From Cupriavidus basilensis (GTDB taxonomy: Bacteria; Pseudomonadota; Gammaproteobacteria; Burkholderiales; Burkholderiaceae): a stretch of DNA of 41,557 nt. Location of the stretch: the NCBI RefSeq assembly GCF_029335485.1, contig NZ_JARJLM010000482.1:1-41557 (forward strand), written 5' to 3'. A program made the translations under genes and the position numbers. Below are positions 1-8,029 of this stretch, piece by piece. Within the stretch, counting starts at the first letter, position 1, and each line of letters opens with the position of its first letter. A model generated the notes under the pieces. The model saw only the letters and a list, made by a program, of their open reading frames with translations. It made no database searches and was not told the DNA's origin.

Positions 1-18
1 GCGGAAGTGGCGCGAGAG

Positions 19-24
19 TAGAAT
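19..24 (+). promoter_or_regulatory. -10 element of the PHP phosphoesterase gene
   Basis: TAGAAT lies six bases before the ATG at 31 and there is no purine-rich ribosome-binding sequence between them. A transcript starting at the usual distance from this -10 would begin at or within a base or two of the start codon, so the mRNA may be leaderless. The -35 region would fall at the window edge and cannot be judged. Confidence 0.4.
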
Positions 25-30
25 AGCCGC

Positions 31-876
31 ATGCAAAACCCACACGCAATCAACGCAGATCTGCATTGTCACTCCACGGTATCCGATGGCATGTTGCCGC
101 CGCGCGACGTGGCGGCGCGCGCGCATGCCGGCGGCGTGGCTTTCTGGGCGCTGACCGACCACGACGAGGTCGGCGGCCAGGCAGAGGCATGCGCCGCCGC
201 CGAGGCGCTCGGCATGCGCTATGTGCCCGGGGTGGAAATATCCGTGACGTGGGCAGGCCAGACCGTGCACATCGTCGGCCTGCAGATCGATCCCGCCTGT
301 CCGGCCCTGGTCCAGGGGCTGGCGGCCACGCGTTCCGGCCGCGCCGCGCGGGCGCAGGATATCGGCGAAGCGCTGGCGGCGGTCGGTATCGAGGGCGCCT
401 ATGAGGGCGCGCTGCGCTATGTCGGCAATCCCGACCTGATCTCCCGTACCCATTTCGCGCGCTGGCTGGTGGATCAGGGGCGCTGCAAGACCATCGGCGA
501 CGTGTTCGGCGAGTATCTCGGCGAGGGCCGTCCGGGCTACGTCGGTCACCGCTGGGCCAGGCTGTCCGACGCCATAGGCTGGATCCGCGCCGCCGGCGGG
601 ATTCCGGTGATGGCCCACCCGGGGCGCTACAACTACACCCAGGTCCAGCACGATGCGCTATTCGACGAGTTCAAGCAGCTCGGCGGGGCCGCGGTCGAGG
701 TGGTGACCGGCAGCCACACGCCGGACCAGTACCGCCGCTACGTCGACGTCGCGCATCATTACGGCCTGCTGGGCTCGCGGGGGTCGGATTTCCACGGGCC
801 GGGCGAGGGGCGCGTCGAGCTGGGCTCGCTGCCGCCGCTGCCGTCCTCCGTTACGCCGGTCTGGCATGACTGGTAA
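31..876 (+). CDS. PHP-domain phosphoesterase (RNase AM / nucleoside bisphosphate phosphatase type)
   Basis: A 281-residue PHP-domain metallohydrolase. Metal-binding motifs are in the expected order: DLHCHS at 10-15, TDHDE at 42-46, a GVEIS glutamate at 69, HPGRY with His196, and GSDFH at 251-255. This set is typical of the TrpH/YciV family. In E. coli that protein (Rnm) is a 5'-3' exonuclease on short RNAs, and a Chromobacterium homologue removes the 3' phosphate from nucleoside 3',5'-bisphosphates; either activity is expected in the cytoplasm. It is followed by yciO, as is common in proteobacteria. The ATG at 31 is chosen because the conserved DLHCHS motif starts nine residues later and a -10 element lies just upstream. 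The family call is firm; the exact substrate is not. Confidence 0.9.
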   Translation: MQNPHAINADLHCHSTVSDGMLPPRDVAARAHAGGVAFWALTDHDEVGGQAEACAAAEALGMRYVPGVEISVTWAGQTVHIVGLQIDPACPALVQGLAATRSGRAARAQDIGEALAAVGIEGAYEGALRYVGNPDLISRTHFARWLVDQGRCKTIGDVFGEYLGEGRPGYVGHRWARLSDAIGWIRAAGGIPVMAHPGRYNYTQVQHDALFDEFKQLGGAAVEVVTGSHTPDQYRRYVDVAHHYGLLGSRGSDFHGPGEGRVELGSLPPLPSSVTPVWHDW

Positions 877-1017
877 GCCGCGGCGGCCATCGGCCGCCTG
901 GCGCCGCACCGGCCCGAACCCGCCATGCGCTCCCTTCGCATCTCTCCTTCGCAGAGCCAGCCCGGATTGCGCGCGGTGCTTGCGCCCGGGTTGCGCCCAT
1001 TCGCCCCTAGACTGCCC

Positions 1018-1641
1018 ATGTCCCAATATTTCGAAATCCATCCGCTCAACCCGCAAGCGCGCCTGACCAAGCAGGCCGCCCAGATCATCGGGCAGGGCGG
1101 ATTGATTGCCCTGCCGACCGATTCCAGCTACGCGCTGGCCTGCCGGCTTGACGACAAGGCCGCGGTGGAGCGGCTGCGCCGGATGCGCGGCATCGACGAC
1201 AAGCACCATCTGACGCTGATGTGCAGCGATCTGTCCGAGCTCGGCAACTTCGCACGGGTCGACAATCGCCAGTACCGCTGGCTCAAGGGCGCCACGCCAG
1301 GCCCCTACGTTTTCATTCTCGAAGCCACCAAGGAAGTGCCGCGCCGGCTCTCGCATCCCGCCCGCAAGACCATCGGGGTGCGCGTGCCCGACCATCCCAT
1401 CCCGCTGGCGCTGCTGGCCGAGGTGGGCGAGCCGCTGATCTCGGCCACGCTGCAGCTGCCCGGCGACGAAGCCCCGCTCAACGAGCCGGAAGTGATTCGT
1501 GCCAGGCTTGAAAAGCTGCTGGATCTGGTCATCTGCGGTGGGCCCGCGCCGGCGCAGCCCACTACCGTGATCGACCTCACCAGCGGCGAGCCGGAACTGG
1601 TGCGGCAGGGGCGGGGCGACATCGAGCGCTTCGGCCTTTGA
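1018..1641 (+). CDS. yciO: YciO-type Sua5/YrdC-domain protein
   Basis: A 207-residue protein that aligns along its whole length with remembered E. coli YciO (206 residues), including the start MSQYFEIHP, the PTDSSYAL loop, KEVPRRL, RKTIGVRVP and the tail PTTVIDLT. The family shares the YrdC fold, which binds double-stranded RNA and threonylcarbamoyl-adenylate. Sua5/TsaC makes that intermediate for tRNA t6A; YciO itself has weak or unclear activity. An in-frame ATG at 925 exists, but the 31 extra residues have no homologous counterpart and the YciO alignment starts exactly at 1018. No ribosome-binding sequence precedes 1018; a TAGACT box lies four bases upstream, so initiation may be leaderless or near-leaderless. 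Confidence 0.9.
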   Translation: MSQYFEIHPLNPQARLTKQAAQIIGQGGLIALPTDSSYALACRLDDKAAVERLRRMRGIDDKHHLTLMCSDLSELGNFARVDNRQYRWLKGATPGPYVFILEATKEVPRRLSHPARKTIGVRVPDHPIPLALLAEVGEPLISATLQLPGDEAPLNEPEVIRARLEKLLDLVICGGPAPAQPTTVIDLTSGEPELVRQGRGDIERFGL

Positions 1642-1704
1642 TGCCCACCTGCCATCGCCCTGCCGCGCCGGCCCGACGGTATCCGCGGCGTTCCGCGTCC
1701 CCGG

Positions 1705-1710
1705 TACAAT
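1705..1710 (+). promoter_or_regulatory. -10 element of the site-2 protease gene
   Basis: TACAAT is seven bases upstream of the ATG at 1718, with no Shine-Dalgarno sequence between. The predicted transcription start coincides with the start codon, suggesting a leaderless mRNA. No clear TTGACA-like -35 is seen at 16-18 bases. Confidence 0.45.
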
Positions 1711-1717
1711 AGCGCCC

Positions 1718-2383
1718 ATGGATTCCTCACTGATTCAGACCCTCGCGGTCTATGCCTTGCCGGTCCTGTTCGCCATTACGCTGCACGAGGCCGCGCACGG
1801 CTATGTGGCCAAGCTGTTCGGCGACAACACCGCCTATGCGATGGGCCGCGTCAGCCTCAACCCGGCGCGCCATATCGATCCCATTGGTACCATCGCGGTG
1901 CCGCTGCTGCTCTATTTCATGACCAGCGGCCAGTTCGTGTTCGGCTACGCCAAGCCGGTTCCGGTCGCCTTCGACCACCTGCGCAACCCGCGCTGGCATG
2001 GCATGTGGGTGGCGCTGGCGGGCCCGGGCAGCAATGTGCTGCAGGCCTTCCTGTGGGCCCTGATGGCGATCGGCCTGGTGCTGGCCCAGGTGCAGGAGCC
2101 GTTTTTCAGCCAGATGGCGCGCGCCGGCGTGCTGGTCAACCTGGTGATGGCCGCCTTCAACCTGTTCCCCGTGCCGCCGCTCGACGGCGGCCGCGTGCTG
2201 ACCGCGCTGTTGCCGCGGCGGATCGCGTTTGCGGTCTCGCGTATCGAGCCCTATGGCATCTTCGTGGTGCTGGCGCTGGTAGCCGCCGGCGTGATCACCA
2301 AGGTGTGGATGCAGCCGGTGATGGCGGCATTGAGCAGCCTGCTGCAATTGATGCTGCAGCCCATCCTGCTGCTGGTGCGGTAA
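1718..2383 (+). CDS. Site-2 protease family (M50) membrane metalloprotease
   Basis: A 221-residue polytopic membrane protein with the zinc-protease motif HEAAH at 23-27 inside the first hydrophobic segment and the second metal motif NLFPVPPLDGGR near residue 150. This is the compact M50 form without PDZ domains, unlike RseP (about 450 residues). The active site should lie in the plane of the inner membrane, as in other intramembrane proteases. Natural substrates of this short subgroup are not established. It sits between yciO and trpS, an arrangement common in beta-proteobacteria. Family assignment rests on both catalytic motifs being intact; a specific regulatory role cannot be read from the sequence. 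Confidence 0.9.
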   Translation: MDSSLIQTLAVYALPVLFAITLHEAAHGYVAKLFGDNTAYAMGRVSLNPARHIDPIGTIAVPLLLYFMTSGQFVFGYAKPVPVAFDHLRNPRWHGMWVALAGPGSNVLQAFLWALMAIGLVLAQVQEPFFSQMARAGVLVNLVMAAFNLFPVPPLDGGRVLTALLPRRIAFAVSRIEPYGIFVVLALVAAGVITKVWMQPVMAALSSLLQLMLQPILLLVR

Positions 2384-2482
2384 GCAGCATCCCCGGCCGC
2401 CGCGCCTGCAGCGATGCCGCAGACCGAACCACGAATACGAGTGCCAAGTACCACGTATCGCTTCCCATAAATACAGACAGAC

Positions 2483-3685
2483 ATGTTCCCCGACCGCGTT
2501 CTCTCCGGCATGCGTCCCACCGGCGCCTTGCACCTGGGTCACTATCACGGCGTACTGAAAAACTGGGTCCAGCTGCAAGCCGAGTATCCGTGCTTCTTCT
2601 TCGTGGCCGACTGGCATGCGCTGACCACGCACTACGAATCGCCGGAAGTGATCGGCGAGTCGGTGTGGGAGATGCTGATCGACTGGCTCGCCGCCGGCGT
2701 CGACCCCGAGCGTGCCACGCTGTTCATCCAGAGCCGCGTGCCTGAGCATGCGGAGCTGTTCCTGCTGCTGTCCATGGGCACGCCGCTGGGCTGGCTGGAG
2801 CGGGTCCCGACCTACAAGGACCAGATCGAGAAGCTCAAGGACAAGGATCTTTCCACCTACGGCTTCCTCGGCTATCCGCTGCTGCAGGCAGCCGACATCC
2901 TGATCTACCGCGCCGGCCGCGTGCCGGTGGGCGAAGACCAGGTGCCGCATGTGGAGATCACGCGCGAGATCGCGCGCCGCTTCAACTATCTCTACGGTCG
3001 CCAGCCGGGTTTCGAGGAACGGGCGCAGGAAGCCGCCAGAAGGCTGGGCGGCAAGCGCGGCAAGTCCTTCCTCGAGTTGCGCAAGGCATACCAGGAGCAG
3101 GGTACGGAAGCGGCGCTGGAGGAGGGCCGGGCCCTGGTTGCGCAGTCGCAGGGCCTGTCCGGCGACGATCGCGAGCTGCTGCTGGGCTATCTGGCCGGTT
3201 CGCGCAAGACCATCCTGGTGGAGCCGCAGGCGCTGCTGACCGCGGCCTCCCGGATGCCGGGGCTGGACGGCCAGAAGATGTCCAAGTCCTACGGCAATAC
3301 CATCCGCATGCGCGAGGACAGGGCATCGGTAGAGAAGAAGGTGCGCACCATGCCGACCGACCCTGCCCGCGTGCGCCGCACCGACGCCGGCGAGCCGGCG
3401 CGTTGCCCGGTGTGGCAACTGCATCAGGTTTATTCGGACGCGCCCACGCGCGAGTGGGCCGAGAAGGGTTGCCGCAGCGCCGGCATCGGCTGCATCGAAT
3501 GCAAGCAGCCGGTGATCGAGGGCATCCTGCGCGAGCAGCAGCCCATGCTCGAGCGGGCGCAGAAATACATGGATGATCCCGCGTTGCTGCGCGCCATCGT
3601 CGCGCACGGATGCGACAAGGCCGGCGCGGCGGCGCGCGAGACCATGCGCGAAGTGCGTGCCGTGATGGGCCTGGGATACCAATGA
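2483..3685 (+). CDS. trpS: Tryptophanyl-tRNA synthetase (long form)
   Basis: A class I aminoacyl-tRNA synthetase that charges tRNA-Trp in the cytoplasm. The HIGH-type signature is GALHLGH at 14-20 and KMSKS is at 265-269. At 400 residues it is about 65 longer than E. coli TrpRS (334), where KMSKS is near residue 195. The extra length is therefore an insertion between the two signatures, roughly residues 165-245, a charged Arg/Glu-rich stretch starting after the NYLYGRQPGF segment. Such long forms occur in beta-proteobacteria. The stop codon overlaps the next ATG (ATGA at 3682-3685), implying translational coupling to the methyltransferase. The ATG at 2483 begins the conserved sequence MFPDRVLSGMRPTG. 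Confidence 0.95.
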   Translation: MFPDRVLSGMRPTGALHLGHYHGVLKNWVQLQAEYPCFFFVADWHALTTHYESPEVIGESVWEMLIDWLAAGVDPERATLFIQSRVPEHAELFLLLSMGTPLGWLERVPTYKDQIEKLKDKDLSTYGFLGYPLLQAADILIYRAGRVPVGEDQVPHVEITREIARRFNYLYGRQPGFEERAQEAARRLGGKRGKSFLELRKAYQEQGTEAALEEGRALVAQSQGLSGDDRELLLGYLAGSRKTILVEPQALLTAASRMPGLDGQKMSKSYGNTIRMREDRASVEKKVRTMPTDPARVRRTDAGEPARCPVWQLHQVYSDAPTREWAEKGCRSAGIGCIECKQPVIEGILREQQPMLERAQKYMDDPALLRAIVAHGCDKAGAAARETMREVRAVMGLGYQ

Positions 3686-4281
3686 GCACGCCGGGCACGA
3701 TGCGTGCGGCGCCCACGCACGCGCCCCTGGGCGCGCCGTCGCCGTGGGTGACTCGCTGGGCACATCTGGTGCGCCCGGGCGGCCGGGTGCTCGACCTGGC
3801 CTGCGGCAGTGGCCGCCATGCCGCCTGGTTCGCGGGCCGCGGCCATGCCGTGCTGGGCGTGGATCGCGATGGCGCGGCGCTGGCTACCTTGCCTGCCGGC
3901 GTTGCCACCCGCCTGGCCGACCTGGAGCAGGGCGCCTGGCCATTGGCGGGCGAGCCGCCCTTCGATGCCATCGTGGTGACCAATTATCTGCACCGGCCGC
4001 TATGGCCGTACCTGCTCGGCGCGCTGGCGCCGGGCGGCGTACTGCTCTATGAAACCTTCTCCGCCGGCAACGAGACCGTGGGCAAGCCTTCGAACCCGGA
4101 TTTCCTGCTGCGGCCGGGAGAACTGCTGGAGGCGGTGCGCGGCAGCCTGCGCGTGGTAGCCTACGAAGATGGTGTGCTCGAAGTGCCTAAAGCTGCCTTT
4201 GTACAGCGGCTTTGCGCTGTGCGGGAGGCCGATGGAAAAACGGGTGGCCAAGCGCCGCCGCGTTATCCTTTGCCTGGCTGA
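3682..4281 (+). CDS. Class I SAM-dependent methyltransferase
   Basis: A 199-residue protein with the SAM-binding motif I VLDLACGSGRHA near residues 36-47, the acidic motif II VLGVDRDGAAL, and the motif IV-like segment FDAIVVTNYLHRPL. It resembles the TehB/methyltransferase-11 group; the substrate cannot be told from sequence. The ATG at 3682 overlaps the trpS stop codon and defines a compact protein starting just before the fold. An in-frame start further upstream would lie wholly inside trpS and is rejected. Being coupled to trpS does not prove a link to translation, but the pair is often kept together in Burkholderiaceae. Confidence 0.85.
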   Translation: MSTPGTMRAAPTHAPLGAPSPWVTRWAHLVRPGGRVLDLACGSGRHAAWFAGRGHAVLGVDRDGAALATLPAGVATRLADLEQGAWPLAGEPPFDAIVVTNYLHRPLWPYLLGALAPGGVLLYETFSAGNETVGKPSNPDFLLRPGELLEAVRGSLRVVAYEDGVLEVPKAAFVQRLCAVREADGKTGGQAPPRYPLPG

Positions 4282-4393
4282 AGTGCGGCGCGGGCGATTT
4301 GCCCGCCAGGTCGGCGGGACCTGGGCTTCACGCATTGAACTGCCTTGGGTTTTCCCCGGTCGAAGGTGCGGTCGGCAGGCCCGAGGTATCCGG

Positions 4394-4399
4394 TACAAT
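4394..4399 (+). promoter_or_regulatory. -10 element of dapA
   Basis: TACAAT in the context GGTACAAT, the same octamer as in front of the M50 protease gene. It predicts a transcript with a leader of about 25 bases before the dapA ATG. No good -35 hexamer is visible. Confidence 0.4.
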
Positions 4400-4431
4400 C
4401 GCGGTATTCGTTTCTCGAATTCTCAAACGTT

Positions 4432-5316
4432 ATGACACAGATTAACGGCAGCATCGTCGCTATCGTGACGCCGATGCAGGAAGATGGCAGCCTGGATTTC
4501 CCCGCGCTGCGCGCCCTGGTCGACTGGCACGTGGCCGAGGGCACCGATGGCATCGTGATCGTCGGCACCACCGGCGAATCGCCCACCGTGACGGTGGATG
4601 AGCATTGCGAACTGATCCGCGTCGCCGTGGAACAGGCCGACAAGCGCATTCCGATCATCGCCGGCACCGGTGGCAACTCGACCAAGGAAGCGATCGAGCT
4701 GACCGCGTTCGCCAGGCAGGTCGGCGCCGACGCATCGCTGCAGGTCGTGCCTTACTACAACAAGCCGACCCAGGAAGGCATGTACCGCCATTTCCGCACC
4801 ATCGCGGAAGCCGTGGACCTGCCCGTGGTGCTGTACAACGTGCCCGGCCGTACCGTGGCCGATATGCAGCACGACACCATCCTGCGCCTGGCGCAGGTGC
4901 CTGGCATCGTTGGCGTCAAGGAAGCGACCGGCAATATCGACCGCGCCGCGCAGCTGATCAAGGATGCGCCGGAAGGCTTCGCCATCTACAGTGGTGACGA
5001 TCCCACCGCGATTGCCCTGATGCTGCTGGGCGGTCACGGCAATATCTCGGTCACGGCCAACGTGGCGCCGCGCAAGATGCACGAACTGTGCGTGGCTGCC
5101 CTGAAGGGCGACGCTATCACCGCGCGTCGCATCCATATGGAACTGGTTGCGCTGAACAAGGCGATGTTCGTCGAGGCCAACCCGATTCCCGTCAAGTGGG
5201 CGCTCCAGCAAATGGGCAAGATGCAGGGCGGTATCCGCCTCCCGCTCACCCCGCTGTCAACGGAATACCACGAAGCGGTGCGCAAGGCGCTGTCGGCGGC
5301 CGGCCTGCTCGGCTGA
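4432..5316 (+). CDS. dapA: 4-hydroxy-tetrahydrodipicolinate synthase
   Basis: This enzyme condenses pyruvate with aspartate semialdehyde, the first committed step of the diaminopimelate/lysine branch, in the cytoplasm. The 294-residue product matches the family length (E. coli 292). It has the TTGES motif at 46-50, the proton-relay tyrosine at 135 (LYNVPGRT) and the Schiff-base lysine at 163 (GVKEATGN). The ATG at 4432 is used because [14 protein letters not shown] is the canonical N-terminus; the open frame extends upstream from 4345 but lacks homology there. bamC follows 46 bases downstream, the same dapA-bamC order as in E. coli. lysC, the upstream enzyme of the pathway, is at 37886. Confidence 0.97.
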   Translation: MTQINGSIVAIVTPMQEDGSLDFPALRALVDWHVAEGTDGIVIVGTTGESPTVTVDEHCELIRVAVEQADKRIPIIAGTGGNSTKEAIELTAFARQVGADASLQVVPYYNKPTQEGMYRHFRTIAEAVDLPVVLYNVPGRTVADMQHDTILRLAQVPGIVGVKEATGNIDRAAQLIKDAPEGFAIYSGDDPTAIALMLLGGHGNISVTANVAPRKMHELCVAALKGDAITARRIHMELVALNKAMFVEANPIPVKWALQQMGKMQGGIRLPLTPLSTEYHEAVRKALSAAGLLG

Positions 5317-5362
5317 TCGTCCCGTGCTTTGCCGTCATCCCATCAACTAGGATTGCGTGTCA

Positions 5363-6577
5363 ATGAAACTCAAGCTTAACCGCCGCGGCGTAACGCAAGT
5401 TAGCCGTGCCGCCCTGGTCTTGCCCGTGCTTGTGGCGAGCGCGATGTCCGGTTGCAGCAGCATCAACGACGCTATGGCACCCGACAAGATCGACTACAAG
5501 TCCGCTGCCAAGCGCACCTCCACGCTGGACGTGCCGCCGGACCTGACCAAGATCGAGGGCGACCGCCGTTACTCGGTGCCCGACCAGAACGGCACCTCGA
5601 CGCTGTCGACCTATAACCAGTCGACCAAGACGGTGCAGCAGCAGGCCAATTCGGAGAACGTGCTGCCGGTTACGCAGGGCATCCGCATGGAGCGTGATGG
5701 CAATCAGCGCTGGCTGGTGATCAGCAATGGCACGTCGGCTGACAAGCTGTGGCAGTCGATGCGCGAATTCTGGCAGGAAAGCGGTTTCCTGCTGGTGCAG
5801 GACTCGCCCGAGACCGGCATCATGGAAACCGACTGGGCCGAGAACCGTGCGAAGATCCCGCAGGATTTCATCCGCAATACCATCGGCAAGGTGTTCGACG
5901 GCCTGTACTCGACCTCCGAGCGCGACAAGTTCCGCACGCGCCTGGAGCGTGCCCAGAACGGCAGCTTCGAGGTGTTCATCAGCCACCGCGGCGCGCAGGA
6001 GCAGCTGACCGGCGTCGACAAGTCGCAGACGGTCTGGACGCCGCGGCCTTCCGATCCCGAGCTGGAAGCGGAATTCCTCTCGCGCTTCGCGCAGCGCCTG
6101 GGCGTGCAGAAGGAGCAGGCCGACCGCATGGTCAAGAGCGGTGGCACCGGCGCCACCACGGCTGCCGCAGCACCGGCTGCCGCCGCCACCGCGGCAACGT
6201 CCGGCGGCAACACCACGCTGACCCAGGTCAACGGCACCCAGGCCCTGCAACTGTCGGAACCGTTCGACCGCGCCTGGCGTTCGGTCGGGCTGGCGCTGGA
6301 TCGTGTCAACTTCACGGTGGAAGACCGCGACCGCGCCCAGGGGCTCTACTATGTGCGCTATGTCGACCCGCGCGACACGGTGGACAACCGCGGCTTCTTC
6401 TCCAAGCTGTTCACCAAGACCGGCACGGAAGACAGCAAGAAGGCGAAGAAATACCGCGTGGCGCTCAAGGGCGACGGCACCGGCACGACCGTGACGGTGC
6501 AGAACGACGCGGGCCAGCCGGAAGGCACGGATGTCGGCAAGCGCATCCTTTCCCTGCTCGACGAGCAACTGCGCTGA
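5363..6577 (+). CDS. bamC: Outer-membrane assembly lipoprotein BamC
   Basis: A 404-residue lipoprotein of the BAM complex that inserts beta-barrel proteins into the outer membrane. The N-terminus has a signal sequence ending in a lipobox (AMSGC, lipidated Cys31). The unstructured N-terminal segment that contacts BamD carries the conserved VPPDLT motif near residue 55. Two helix-grip domains follow, separated by an Ala/Thr-rich linker at roughly 255-285. It is longer than E. coli BamC (344), mainly through this linker and the C-terminal domain. Its place directly after dapA supports the call. ATG 5363 is preferred over GTG 5357 because the AGGA at 5349-5352 is better spaced for the ATG. Confidence 0.93.
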   Translation: MKLKLNRRGVTQVSRAALVLPVLVASAMSGCSSINDAMAPDKIDYKSAAKRTSTLDVPPDLTKIEGDRRYSVPDQNGTSTLSTYNQSTKTVQQQANSENVLPVTQGIRMERDGNQRWLVISNGTSADKLWQSMREFWQESGFLLVQDSPETGIMETDWAENRAKIPQDFIRNTIGKVFDGLYSTSERDKFRTRLERAQNGSFEVFISHRGAQEQLTGVDKSQTVWTPRPSDPELEAEFLSRFAQRLGVQKEQADRMVKSGGTGATTAAAAPAAAATAATSGGNTTLTQVNGTQALQLSEPFDRAWRSVGLALDRVNFTVEDRDRAQGLYYVRYVDPRDTVDNRGFFSKLFTKTGTEDSKKAKKYRVALKGDGTGTTVTVQNDAGQPEGTDVGKRILSLLDEQLR

Positions 6578-6656
6578 CCGGAGTGCGGGCCACGCATGAC
6601 GACCCGCGGCGCAAGGCCGCGGGGTGGCCTGCCGGGCTTCCGGGGGAGGGCGGCGC

Positions 6657-7445
6657 ATGATGCGCTTCGCCTTCCTCGGCAGCGGCAGCGAGGGCAATTC
6701 CCTGTTGATCGAATCGCAGGAGGGCGCCACCACCACGCGGGTGCTGCTCGATTGCGGCTTCGGTATTCGCGAAACCGCACGGCGGCTGGAGCGGCTCGGC
6801 ATCACGCCGGACCAGCTCGACGGCGTGCTGGTCACCCACGAGCATGGCGATCACGTCGGCTCCGCCTATTCCTTTGCGTCCCGGCACGACCTGCCGGTGC
6901 ATACCAGCCACGGTACCTGGCTCGCGACTTCGCATTTGCGCGGCGCGGACAGCGCCGATGTGCGCGTATGCTGCTCCGACCATCCCTTTGCGATCGGCAG
7001 CCTGCAAATCCTGCCGTACACGGTGCCGCACGATGCGCGCGAGCCGCTGCAGTTCGTGGTGAGCGACGGCGATGCCAGGCTGGGCGTGCTGACCGACGCC
7101 GGTATGGAGACGCCCTATGTCACTGCCCGGCTGGCCGGCGTGCATGCGCTGGTGCTGGAGTGCAACCACGATCGCGAAATGCTGCGCAACTCCGCCTATC
7201 CGCCTTCGCTCAAGCGGCGTATCGGTGGCGATTTCGGCCACCTGGCCAATGAAGTCGCGGCCGGGATCCTGGCGCGTGTGATGCATGAGGGGCTGCAGCG
7301 CGTAGTGGCTGCGCACTTGAGCAAGCAGAACAACACGCGGGAACTGGCCACCGGGGCGCTGGCGACGGTGCTCGGCGTGTCGGCCTGCGATATTCTGGTG
7401 GCGGACCAGCAGGAAGGGCTGGGCTGGCAGCCGGTCAGGGCCTGA
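6657..7445 (+). CDS. Metallo-beta-lactamase-fold hydrolase, WalJ/YycJ type
   Basis: A 262-residue metallo-beta-lactamase-fold protein with the zinc motif THEHGDH at 60-66, followed by later His/Asp motifs (PHDAR, LTDAG, LECNHD). The N-terminal FLGSGSEGNS is typical of the WalJ/YycJ group, described as a 5'-3' DNA exonuclease or DNA-associated hydrolase in Gram-positives; the role in proteobacteria is not settled. The start is the ATG at 6657, placed behind a strong GGGGGAGGG at 6641-6649; an in-frame GTG at 6624 would precede that sequence. It is the last gene of the plus-strand block and is followed by a hairpin and then a strong terminator. Confidence 0.85.
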   Translation: MMRFAFLGSGSEGNSLLIESQEGATTTRVLLDCGFGIRETARRLERLGITPDQLDGVLVTHEHGDHVGSAYSFASRHDLPVHTSHGTWLATSHLRGADSADVRVCCSDHPFAIGSLQILPYTVPHDAREPLQFVVSDGDARLGVLTDAGMETPYVTARLAGVHALVLECNHDREMLRNSAYPPSLKRRIGGDFGHLANEVAAGILARVMHEGLQRVVAAHLSKQNNTRELATGALATVLGVSACDILVADQQEGLGWQPVRA

Positions 7446-7447
7446 AG

Positions 7448-7470
7448 CCACCCGGGTCTGCTCCGGGTGG
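7448..7470 (+). terminator. GC-rich hairpin after the MBL-fold gene
   Basis: A perfect eight-base stem CCACCCGG/CCGGGTGG with a seven-base loop lies two bases after the stop codon. There is no T-tract, so it is more likely an mRNA 3'-end stabiliser or a weak pause than a full terminator. Confidence 0.4.
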
Positions 7471-7546
7471 CGGGGTCTTGCCTGGTGCGGGTGCAAGGCT
7501 TGGGGCAATGCCTCGGATCGTATGGATCGTCCGGGCCATACAGACG

Positions 7547-7578
7547 AAAAAAAGCCGACCCGAAGGTCGGCTTTTTTT
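7547..7578. terminator. Bidirectional rho-independent terminator
   Basis: Seven A residues, GCCGACC, the loop CGAA, GGTCGGC and seven T residues form a perfect 14-base stem with a tetraloop. It has a T-tract on both strands, so it can end transcription of the MBL-fold gene from the left and of the lipoprotein gene (stop at 7595) from the right. Confidence 0.92.
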
Positions 7579-7594
7579 CATCGGTCGAGACCGA

Positions 7595-7831
7595 TTACTG
7601 CTTAGCAGCCGGAGCCGATGCGTCAGCAGCAGCAACCGGAGCCGAAGCGTCAGCAGCCGGAGCCGAAGCCTCAGCAGCGGGAGCAGCAGCAGCCGGAGCC
7701 GATGCTTCTGCCGGAGCAGCAGCAGCCGGAGCCGAAGCTTCCGGTGCCGGAGCAGCGGCTTCTTCCTTCTTGCCGCAAGCGGCGAGAGCAACGGCGGCGA
7801 GCAGCGATGCGATCAGGAGAGACTTCTTCAT
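7595..7831 (-). CDS. Small Ala/Pro-rich lipoprotein
   Basis: A 78-residue protein with a short signal sequence and a clean lipobox ALAAC (lipidated Cys19). After a KKEEA linker it consists almost only of Ala, Pro, Ser and Glu/Asp in repeats of the type EASAPAAAAP and ADASAP, ending in AAKQ. It should be a lipid-anchored, flexible periplasmic peptide; no enzymatic fold is possible. Similar small lipoproteins are common in Burkholderiaceae and have no established function. It has its own promoter (7965-7993), an AT-rich leader, a TAAAGGA ribosome-binding site and a strong terminator, so it looks like a well-expressed single gene. Confidence 0.85.
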   Translation of the reverse strand: MKKSLLIASLLAAVALAACGKKEEAAAPAPEASAPAAAAPAEASAPAAAAPAAEASAPAADASAPVAAADASAPAAKQ

Positions 7832-7871
7832 TGTTCGTCCTTTAACTTTAATAACAGAAAACAGGCGATGA

Positions 7872-7889
7872 ATAATTACCGGTAATTAT
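7872..7889. repeat. 18-bp perfect AT-rich palindrome in the lipoprotein leader
   Basis: ATAATTACC/GGTAATTAT is a perfect inverted repeat with no loop. It lies about 40 bases upstream of the lipoprotein ATG and downstream of its promoter. It is strikingly AT-rich for this genome. It could be an operator for a dimeric regulator; as RNA the two halves would leave little loop, so a DNA-binding role is likelier. Confidence 0.6.
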
Positions 7890-7964
7890 CGCTCTTGAAC
7901 TGCAAAATAGAGGCTCTCCCGGGTGCCGACAAATGCAGTGGTACACAGTACTAGCCAGCCGACG

Positions 7965-7993
7965 ATTATATCCGCGTTTCCCCGCCTTGTGTA
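7965..7993 (-). promoter_or_regulatory. Sigma-70 promoter of the lipoprotein gene
   Basis: Read on the minus strand, TACACA (7988-7993), a 17-base spacer and a consensus TATAAT (7965-7970). It predicts a transcript starting near 7958 with an untranslated leader of about 125 bases that contains the 18-bp palindrome. Confidence 0.6.
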
Positions 7994-8029
7994 GCGCTGT
8001 CTTTTACTGTTTTTGCTTGTTACGGATTA

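Noticed and set aside
1727-3763. Long open frame antisense to the M50 protease and trpS genes
   Set aside because: High-GC shadow frame: no homology, His/Arg/Gln-rich composition, no ribosome-binding site, and two well-recognised genes on the other strand.
7595-7831. Tandem repeat in the lipoprotein gene as a VNTR with frameshifts
   Set aside because: The Ala/Pro repeats are imperfect, in frame and end with a clean stop; nothing indicates phase variation.
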